From contig OZ018337.1 of assembly GCA_963969495.1 (NCBI GenBank), forward strand, positions 80,338,648 to 80,402,647: a stretch of DNA of 64,000 bases, given 5' to 3'. Below the pieces are notes generated by a model, which searched no databases, had not been told where the DNA came from, and worked only from the letters and a program-made list of their open reading frames with translations. Positions within the stretch are counted from its first letter, which is position 1, and each line of letters opens with the position of its first letter. Below, one piece after another: positions 56,677 through 64,000 of this stretch. The position numbers were made by a program, and so were the translations under genes. Source of the stretch: Ceratothoa steindachneri. Taxonomy: Eukaryota; Arthropoda; Malacostraca; Isopoda; Cymothoidae.

Positions 56677-57635
56677 CGTGAACGCACGGCTGCAGTGTAC
56701 ACCGACACCGCCCCTTCCTATTCAACCATTGCTCGCTGGAATAGGGAGTTCCGCCATGGTCGTGAGTCCCTTGAAGATGACCCCTACCCAAAAAGCCCGT
56801 CAGACGTGACCAACGAGGACAATGTGGCTCGTGGGAGAGGATGATCCTCGAAAATCGACGGGTGAAGGTCGAAGAAATCGAGCGAGAACTTGGAATATCA
56901 CATGGAAGCGTTATCAACATCATCCACGACAATTTGGCCATGACTAAGGTCTCTGCTCGTTAGCTCCCTAGAAACCTTACGCCCCATGATCGACTTCGAC
57001 GTCGTCAAAATTCGGAGGAGCTGCTGCTCCTGTACAACCAAGACCCGGGGGATTTGAGTCACGCATAGTGACAGGTGATGAAACGTGGGTCCATCACTCG
57101 GATCCCGAGACCAAGCTCGAAAGCATGGCCTGGAAGCACAGGGGCTCTCCGACCCCCATCAAGTTCCGGACCTCCGTTTCAGCCGGGAAGATCATGGTCA
57201 CCATCTTCTGGGATTCTGAGGGAGTGTTGATGGTGGACTATGCGCCTCGTGGAAGGACTATCACAGGCCAATATTACGCCGAGGAACTGGCTAGGTTGAA
57301 GAAGTGTATCCGTCAGAAGCGGCACGGCAAGTTGACACGCGGTGTCCTGCTCTTCCTCGACAATGCCTCTGTCCACAAGGCCAGAGTTGCACAAGCTGCC
57401 CTGCGCGAGTGCGGATTCGAGGAGCTCAACAATCCCCTCCTACAGTCCAGATCTGGCCTCTAGCAACTACATTTTATTCCGCCAGCTCAAGGCTGCACTG
57501 CGTGGACGCCGGTTCGGAGACGATGAAGATGTCCAGCTCGCCATCCAGGAGTGGATTGAACAGCAATCGAGAGATTTCTGGTTGTCGGGAATTCGAAGCC
57601 TCAGGGACAAGTTGCGCAAGTGCATTGAAAAATAA
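56677..57635 (+). pseudogene. mariner transposase, C-terminal four fifths
   Basis: After the LTR insert the frame resumes with AVYTDTAPSY, STIARWNREFRHG and SLEDDP. After frame breaks (about 56835-57060) the catalytic domain reads VTGDETWVHHSDPETK (first Asp), KIMVTIFWDSEG, GVLLFLDNASVHKA (second Asp), and, after another shift near 57430, YSPDLASSNYILFRQL (third Asp position; consensus S-D-Y is here S-N-Y) and FGDDEDVQLAIQEW to LRKCIEK. D,D34D layout is evident. Frameshifts and the LTR insertion inactivate it. Confidence 0.9.
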
Positions 57636-57700
57636 TTAAACACTTTTCCTCATATCTCGATTCTTTATATCCGAATTGCAAAACTTATTGACCGCCCCTC

Positions 57701-57832
<132 letters not shown>

Positions 57833-57870
57833 AAAATTAATGCAATATCGCAAGAAAAGATGCGGAATTA

Positions 57871-58303
57871 AACCACATTCTCCGAAGACAATTTAATTCA
57901 GAACACTTTCGGTGTATCTCACACCCTTTTTCAACTGACTGTGGATAGAAAATATTAGAAAAGTGCTTACAAACATAACACGGGGTCAGGTCGTGAAAGA
58001 TCCCCTCTTTTTTCCCCAATCCCCTACTTGTGGCTAATCAGGGGAGGGGGGGGGGATTAGGCCTAAACATATTGAAGGGCTGACAAAATAGTAAAATGTC
58101 AGCCCTTAAATATGTTTAGGCCTAACATCTCCTTGATTAGCCACAAGTAGGGGATTGGGGGAAAAAGAGGGGATCTTTCACGACCTGCCCTTGTGTTATG
58201 TTTGTAAGCACTTTTCTAATATTTTCTATCCAGTGTCAGTTGAAAAAGGCTGTGAGATACACCGAAACTGTTCTGAATTAAATTGTCTTTGGAGAATGTG
58301 GTT
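57871..58303. repeat. fold-back: two arms of about 210 bp
   Basis: Arm 57871-58083 is the reverse complement of arm 58095-58303 at roughly 90 percent identity, with an 11-base spacer (aaatagtaaaa). Words such as gattagccacaagtagggga, gtgttatgtttgtaagcact and gaattaaattgtctt are present on both arms. Each arm contains a small hairpin ggtgt-gagat-acacc or variant. The right arm runs into the first codons of the LINE frame at 58283. Confidence 0.92.
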
Positions 58304-61243
58304 TTGCTATTGAATAATTTTGTACAAATTGTTGTTGTTGTTGTTGTACAAATTGTTATTTTTGTTGAAGATCTTGTTGCTAATATTATTTTTTTAATAT
58401 CGATTTTAATTTTATCAGGAGATATTGAGCTCAACCCTGGACCTGGTCATCCTCGTCAGATAAAATGTCGTCTACTCTATATTAATATTAGGGGCCTACA
58501 TGCCAATATTAAAGACTTGACTGCTTCATCCAAGTCTCATGACATTTTACTCTGTTCAGAGACCCTGGTTTCAAATATGAGGCATGTCTCTGAACTACTT
58601 ATACCAGGCTTCAAAAAACCAATTTTACTTAGGCGTGATGCCATTCCTAGGGCTAGAGGAATGGCAGTTTACATCAGGAATGGTTACTCTGCTTCAAAGA
58701 CCTCCTATGCTTGTTCTTGCCATGAGATGCAAGTTATGAAAGTATGTGGTAAGCATAATAATTTTTATCTTTTTTCTGTCTATCGCAATCCAGACTTAGA
58801 TGATATTATTTTTGATTGTCTGCTCCTTGCCATGGCCAAGGTACAGGAAAATGACCGGAAAGCCTGCTTTGTATTTATGGGAGACCTCAATGCTCATCAT
58901 AGGCAATGGCTGTCTTCTGTCTCCCCTACTGACTGTCATGGTATCAGGGCTTATGATTTTGCGTGTGAGTCGGGTTGTGAGCAAGTCATTAGGGAGCCTA
59001 CCCATTCATCTGGGAACTACCTTGACTTGGTTTTCACTGATTCCCCTGGAGTCGTTACAAGTGCTGTTGATCCTCCTGTGGGAACTTCTGACCACTGTGC
59101 AATTTCTATAACTATCTGTATTGAGCAATCTATTCCTAATATAGCTCATACAAGCAAAGTATTCATCAAATCTCAAGTAGACTGGTGCAATATATTAAAT
59201 GATATCTCCCGGATCAACTGGCCACTAATATATAAGGAGGTTGAAGCAGTTCGTATTTTGAATGATAAAATTGTTTCAATTATTGATAGACATGTTCCAT
59301 TCCGTATGATCAGATATCGCACTAAGGACAAAGCCTGGTTTAATGATGACTGTAAGAGGGCTCATATGCAGAAACAAGAAGCCTACAACCTGTGGAAGGG
59401 GAGTAGATCTGCCTTTCTATGGGATAATTATGTGCACTACAGAACAGCAGCTCAGAGGGTATATAATAATGCTGAAGTTGAATTCAATACTACCACAAAG
59501 GTAACTCTTCAGCGCACAGCAAATTCCCACAAATTCTGGACCACTCTCAAGTCTGCTCTTTTTGGGAATGATTCATCTATGCCACCCCTTCTTAAACCTG
59601 ATGGTTCCATTACCCATAGTCCTAAAGAAAAGGCAACACTGTTGGCTGATGTTTTTGATAATAAACAAAGTAATGAGAATCTAACTCTACCTGACACTTG
59701 TTTCCCTGAACCTAGGTTAAACAAGATTGCTTTCCGTTCAAGTGAAGTAAAACAGTTACTTCTTGATCTGGATGCTTATGGTGGTACTGACCCAAATGGT
59801 ATATTCCCTTTATTCTTTAAGAAAACTGCAGAGTATTTGGCTCCCAAGCTTTCCGTTATTCTTCGGAAGCTGGCGAGGAGTGGTAGTTTTTGCGAATGTT
59901 GGAGAATTGGTAACATCACTCCACTATGTAAAAGTGCAAGTGGTAGTTTTAACCCTACTGAATATAGGCCCATTTCTATAACTCCTGTTCTATCTAAGAT
60001 TTTTGAACGTTTACTAGCTAAACGTTTAAGTACATTTGCCGAGCTTAATCGTCTGTTTTCCTTTTTACAGTTTGGATTTCGTAAGGGTCTGAGCACTTGT
60101 GATGCACTTCTTACAGTCTCCACCATTGTCCAAAAATCATTAGACTCTGGTCAAGAAGTTCGCTTAGTTGGCCTGGATTTCAGTGCCGCATTTGACCGTG
60201 TCAGTCATAAGGCCCTGATATTTAAGTTGAAGCAGTTGGGAGTAGGTGGTGTATTTTTAAATATTATTGAACAATTTTTAACAAATCGACATCAAAAGGT
60301 TTATGTTGAAAATAATTTTAGTGATGAGAGAGAGGTGCTATCTGGTGTACCACAAGGCAGTGTTCTTGGTCCTCTACTGTTTATATTATATACCCATGAT
60401 ATGTGGTTTGGACTGGAAAATAGACTTATAGCCTATGCTGATGATGCTACTCTAATAGCCCCAGTCCCATCTCCTGAGTTGAGAGCATCGGTTGCAGAGT
60501 CTTTAAATAGAGATCTGGCTAAGATAAATGTTTGGTGCACTTCATGGGGCATGAAGTTAAATGCAAAGAAAACCCAGAGTATGATTGTTAGCAGATCCAG
60601 AACACTAGATCCTCCCCATCCAGATCTTTTAATAAATAACATTCCCATCTCCATATGTGATTCTTTTAAGTTGCTTGGAGTTATGCTTGACTCTAGGTTT
60701 ACTTTTGAGAATCACATTCGATCTATTTCCTCCTCTATTGCTCAAAAAATTGGCATTTTGAGGAAATCTTACAAAGTATTTGGAGAGCAGACTGTTCTTA
60801 AAAATTGTTTTAATGCTTTTATTCTTCCGTGTTTTGAATATTGCGCCCCTGTTTGGAGTTCGGCAGCCAACTCTTATCTTAATTTATTAGATAAAAATTT
60901 GAGAGCAATAAAATTTTTAATTCCTGACCTCAAAGTTGATCTGTGGCACAGGCGAGCAATAAGCTCCTTATGCATCTTATATAAAATTTTTAACAATGCA
61001 GATCATCCACTGCATCACGATCTGCCCAATTTATATGCCCCTCAACGAGTTACCAGAGGTGTACTAAATGCCAATAGTAGGGCCTTTACGCCTATGAGAT
61101 TCAACACAACACAGTTTTCAAGAAGTTTCATTCCTAACACAACTAAACTGTGGAATGAACTTCCTAGTGTTGTTGTTGAGTCCTTGGAACTTCAGAAATT
61201 TAAAGTGGGTGCTAATACATTTTTAATTAATAGAAACTTATAA
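58277..61243 (+). CDS. LINE ORF2-like polyprotein with N-terminal 2A-like motif, uninterrupted
   Basis: Open from 58277 to the TAA at 61241, with no lesion. There is no in-frame ATG before the motif: the frame opens after TGA at 58274 and the first plausible starts are TTG/GTG codons. Counting from TTG at 58283, residues 15-45 are hydrophobic (VVVVVV, IIFLISILIL), then GDIELNPGP (46-54), matching the D-x-E-x-N-P-G-P of 2A peptides. Endonuclease about 62-280: LYINIRGLHAN, LCSET, FMGDLNAHH, YLDLVFTD and TSDHCAIS. RT about 480-770: [42 protein letters not shown] and YADDATLIAP (about 717). The C-terminus is FEYCAPVWSSAANSY to the end. No separate ORF1 is seen upstream. Confidence 0.9.
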   Translation: MKLSLENVVLLLNNFVQIVVVVVVQIVIFVEDLVANIIFLISILILSGDIELNPGPGHPRQIKCRLLYINIRGLHANIKDLTASSKSHDILLCSETLVSNMRHVSELLIPGFKKPILLRRDAIPRARGMAVYIRNGYSASKTSYACSCHEMQVMKVCGKHNNFYLFSVYRNPDLDDIIFDCLLLAMAKVQENDRKACFVFMGDLNAHHRQWLSSVSPTDCHGIRAYDFACESGCEQVIREPTHSSGNYLDLVFTDSPGVVTSAVDPPVGTSDHCAISITICIEQSIPNIAHTSKVFIKSQVDWCNILNDISRINWPLIYKEVEAVRILNDKIVSIIDRHVPFRMIRYRTKDKAWFNDDCKRAHMQKQEAYNLWKGSRSAFLWDNYVHYRTAAQRVYNNAEVEFNTTTKVTLQRTANSHKFWTTLKSALFGNDSSMPPLLKPDGSITHSPKEKATLLADVFDNKQSNENLTLPDTCFPEPRLNKIAFRSSEVKQLLLDLDAYGGTDPNGIFPLFFKKTAEYLAPKLSVILRKLARSGSFCECWRIGNITPLCKSASGSFNPTEYRPISITPVLSKIFERLLAKRLSTFAELNRLFSFLQFGFRKGLSTCDALLTVSTIVQKSLDSGQEVRLVGLDFSAAFDRVSHKALIFKLKQLGVGGVFLNIIEQFLTNRHQKVYVENNFSDEREVLSGVPQGSVLGPLLFILYTHDMWFGLENRLIAYADDATLIAPVPSPELRASVAESLNRDLAKINVWCTSWGMKLNAKKTQSMIVSRSRTLDPPHPDLLINNIPISICDSFKLLGVMLDSRFTFENHIRSISSSIAQKIGILRKSYKVFGEQTVLKNCFNAFILPCFEYCAPVWSSAANSYLNLLDKNLRAIKFLIPDLKVDLWHRRAISSLCILYKIFNNADHPLHHDLPNLYAPQRVTRGVLNANSRAFTPMRFNTTQFSRSFIPNTTKLWNELPSVVVESLELQKFKVGANTFLINRNL

Positions 61244-61458
61244 CTTTAATATTTTATTCATTATCCACACATATATAATATTATAATATTTTTAACATTA
61301 TAGCATTTAATTTTTTTTTTTTTTTTTGATTTTCTATTTATTTATTATGTTTTTCTTAATCTTTGTTTCGTTTTTTCCATACCAGGTTTCTTTCCCCGCT
61401 GGGGCCCTTGGGCTTATAGCTATTTGCTCTTCCAGTTGGGGTTGTGGCTTGGAACTTT
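61244..61458 (+). other. LINE 3' untranslated region
   Basis: T-rich, then ccccgctggggcccttgggc (61397-61416), a GC-rich hairpin-forming block, then cttccagttggggttgtggc and a taataata tail leading into (TA)n at 61463-61571. Probably the RNA region recognised by the element's own RT; that role is inferred. Confidence 0.65.
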
Positions 61459-61461
61459 AAT

Positions 61462-61571
<110 letters not shown>

Positions 61572-61865
61572 AAGTGGACTTTTGCGAGGCACTTTGCTAG
61601 TGCAATTTTAATGCTAGGGCTATGCTCTCCACCAAGAACTCCCCTCTCAGTAACGTAGTTGGAGAGAGAGAAAATTGCACATTTTAATTAGACAACAATA
61701 TACATTTCTATCAAGTTAACATCACTTATCCATGGATACATCTGTGCTTAAAGAGGGCCTGTACAATCTGCCTTTTTTCCAAGGAAATACATGGCATATC
61801 GCTACATTGTGGCAATAATCATTATATTGATCAAAGTTACAAGGCAAAAATGGTTCAGCGAGGCT

Positions 61866-61924
<59 letters not shown>

Positions 61925-61940
61925 GCCTCTTATGACATAC
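61572..61940. other. no recognised gene; includes a (TA)n tract
   Basis: Unassigned sequence with a TA repeat at about 61868-61921. A word agggcctgtacaatctgcc (61754-61772) has no partner that I can see. Confidence 0.5.
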
Positions 61941-61944
61941 AAGA

Positions 61945-62840
61945 GTAGCGATCTATTTATGATTACGCAAATATCAATAATAATAATACAAATTGTCCCT
62001 AGCAAACGAGATCCTTCTCCTGGACCGCGTGACCCTTCCCGTCTGCTCGTTTTCTTCCCTGGTTCTCGCTGTGGTGTCTTGCTCTTTGCCAGAGTTCGCA
62101 TCTTCTCCTGCGCTAGGTTCTCCACGCAGCGAACTGCAGCTGGTCCTCATGGGCCCATCCTGTGTCCTTGCGAGACGCAATACTTCAATACTAGGTGACC
62201 TCTTAAGGTCCTGTAGAAATAACCATTCAGAACACGCCCGTCACCCACTCTATCAAGATAACGACCTTCTTAAGAAAAAGCTATAGACACAAAAACTCTA
62301 GCCTGCTGTTTCCTATCATAGCCTTAAATTACATATTACATTATTCTATTTACCAAACCCCTACGAATAACTACTACCACATCTGATGCGCCACGTCATC
62401 GTCGGTGAGTTTTCGAAATAATAGTTGTTATAACCTAACTGATAATAGATATACTACAGTGTCCCTTCTTACATCATGGTATTCCAGTTTGAATACCTTG
62501 CTCCCACGCTCGATCACCGAAAAAGGGCCAGAATATGGTGCTTCGAGTGGTTTACGAATGCGGTCTATCCGGAACCAAACATGTGTTGCATTTAGCCGGC
62601 ATCGGGTCACCGAGTGCTGGTGTCCAAAGATACTCTCACGAAGTCGATCTGTGCCATTGTCGATGCCAGCTCTTTAATAAACTTAGCATCCGATTTCGAT
62701 GAGGACGATGAGACTAAAGGTTTTGGGTACAATAGTGTGGTGCCTGTTATTGTGGTGAAAGTGGAAAATCCCGACTCAGTGGGAACTTTCACTGGGCATT
62801 TGGCAATATCATTTTTAAAAGTTTCAAATGCTTGAATATC
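61945..62840 (-). pseudogene. Gypsy-type pol 3' end (integrase C-terminus)
   Basis: Minus-strand frames read TTLLYPKPL, KFIKELASTM and DFVRVS (62792-62607), then THVWFRIDRIRKPLEAPYSG and PFSVIERGSKVFKLEY (62610-62428), the GPY/F-like C-terminal domain of Gypsy integrases that follows the catalytic core. Further down TGRVTRSRRRISFARDNLY (about 62045-61989) matches the basic tail at the end of such pol proteins. The core and the rest of pol are absent. The sequence differs from the Gypsy pieces at 20434-25424, so it is another family. Confidence 0.75.
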
Positions 62841-62925
62841 CTGTGGAGATAAAGGAAATCTGCAGCAATCTACAAGTGGCCGTACTTTCTCTGAATAGTT
62901 GCGAACTCACGTAGCATACTATGCA

Positions 62926-63655
62926 CAGTGGTGGGCGCGATAACGAAAAATGCATCAAAATTACCGATAAATCGATAACGATAACCTTATCGGCGATAAC
63001 CGATAATCGATTTATTGGCGATAAATTGATCACCCGATAAGGTGATAACCAATAAATTCAAAATTCCGTTACTGCGGGTACAGTCTCTTGCGACGCCATC
63101 ACTAATTCAATACTATAAAATAGCAAAGCACTGCACTACTAAATTACAATAAAAATAGGATGAGTTTAAGATAGAGGCGTAACTTCGTAAGTGTTCAAAA
63201 CGTTAATAAACGGATATTAAAGAATAACACCGAATAGTACATACATTCATATACACGTGCACAAAAAAAATAGAACGGAAGAAGCAAAGAAACATAGGGA
63301 AAAATCATCAAAGAACGCGTAAAACCGGTAGCGCGCAAGATCAACACAACGTGACTTCTCGTCCGACAGCTGGCGAGAGACTGAAGATGGGCAAACGTTT
63401 TGAGAAGACGTAAAGACCGGCCTCCCCGCACCCCATTCAGTATACGTTCGGTTTCCAGCTCGTACCTACCTATTTCTGCCTCCAAGGCACGCGCGGCTCG
63501 CACCTTGGAACCAAAAACTGAAATTATAGATTATCGCTAGTTTGTAACCAAAAGTATTGGCGATACGGATGAATCGATAACGCGGACAAAATATCGGATG
63601 ACCGATAACCCGATATCGTTATCACGATAAATTATCACGATAAAGCCCACCTATG
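62926..63655 (-). mobile_element. internally deleted hAT with perfect target duplication
   Basis: Termini cagtggtgggcgcgataacg (left) and, reverse-complemented, cataggtgggctttatcgtg (right). ACTATGCA flanks both sides (62918-62925 and 63656-63663), a perfect 8-bp duplication. In reverse orientation it shares the leader of the hAT at 39482 and the first codons (atggcgtcgcaaga, about 63100-63087), then jumps to the far terminus, so nearly all coding sequence is deleted. It lacks the palindromic MITE. Confidence 0.93.
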
Positions 63656-64000
63656 ACTATGCAAATAACCCCAAACAACGCTGCAAGTATATTTTACTGA
63701 AAGGTATGAGTTAGATGAATTGATTAAATACTTTATAATTTTGTAGTTATCGTGTTACATAATAAGTAGGCTGCTGACACCAAATTTCAGTATTTAATAG
63801 GCCCAGCGAGAAACTCCACAAATGGCGACTCAGTGGATTTATCAAATCCTAACAAATTGCCTTACATGCAAATAACGGAAATAATATGCCTAATGTGATA
63901 ATAAGGAGATGAAAATATTTATGTTAATTTGTATATATTAATTTGTATAGAAAATAAGGAGATGAAAATACATATGTTAATTTTTATAAATTGAGATGAG
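63656..64000. other. unassigned, with a 53-bp tandem repeat
   Basis: ataaggagatgaaaata occurs at 63901 and 63954 within a roughly 53-bp tandem unit that reaches the end of the window. Otherwise nothing is recognised. Confidence 0.6.

Noticed and set aside
58230..58300. Small hairpin followed by GAAA in the fold-back (ggctgtgagatacaccgaaac) as a hammerhead ribozyme
   Set aside because: The required CUGANGA core and a matching cleavage site are not present; only the stem and GAAA resemble one.

Overview
This 64 kb window looks like repeat-dense eukaryotic, probably arthropod, DNA. The LINE types (esterase-bearing and PHD-finger CR1-like elements, an RNase H-bearing I/Jockey-group element, a LINE with an N-terminal 2A-like motif), the Tc1/mariner, hAT and Gypsy families and the long (TA)n tracts would fit a decapod crustacean; that assignment is inference. 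I see no host gene that I can defend, no tRNA, rRNA or CRISPR array. Almost every long reading frame belongs to a transposable element, and most are broken.

Layout. 1-9.1 kb: an internally deleted mariner (211-1074), an RTE-like LINE relic, a Tc1 relic, a second mariner relic (4164-5149), a LINE 3' fragment and a five-exon hAT transposase gene (5995-9064) with few lesions. 9.3-14.4 kb: a decayed RNase H LINE cut by two LTRs of one family in opposite orientations; a Tc1 element with all three catalytic acidic residues sits inside the second LTR. 15-19.7 kb: a PHD-type CR1 LINE cut by a minus-strand hAT, itself cut by two 3' ends of one CR1 family. 20.4-25.4 kb: Gypsy pol pieces (RT-RNase H, then protease, then integrase) separated by two more copies of that CR1 family. 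25.8-29.9 kb: a longer minus-strand copy of the CR1 family, with an SGNH-esterase ORF1.

30.1-37.9 kb: a second PHD-type LINE carrying a 59-bp retroposed insert with an 11-bp target duplication, and a roughly 410-bp terminal-inverted-repeat transposon with a 9-10 bp target duplication; that transposon contains a full-length esterase-type CR1 LINE (three nesting levels). 39.5-40.9 kb: a hAT with an intact BED-finger first exon, invaded by a palindromic MITE. 41.3-47.4 kb: a full-length but inactivated RNase H LINE on the minus strand.

48.6-57.7 kb: a mariner split by a non-autonomous LTR element with a single gag-like ORF; one of its LTRs is in turn split by a CR1-like LINE with an open 740-codon frame. 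The LTRs contain a dense array of short hairpins whose loops are constant while the stems vary in a complementary way. 57.9-61.5 kb: a LINE with an uninterrupted frame of about 980 codons, preceded by a 430-bp fold-back and carrying a 2A-like motif after a hydrophobic N-terminus. 61.9-64 kb: a Gypsy pol 3' end and a 730-bp deleted hAT with a perfect 8-bp target duplication.

The elements do not cooperate as a pathway. Their interest lies in nesting order, which gives relative insertion ages, and in a few structural devices: the covarying LTR hairpins, the 2A-LINE with its fold-back leader, and the CR1 3' hairpin with a pentamer tail.
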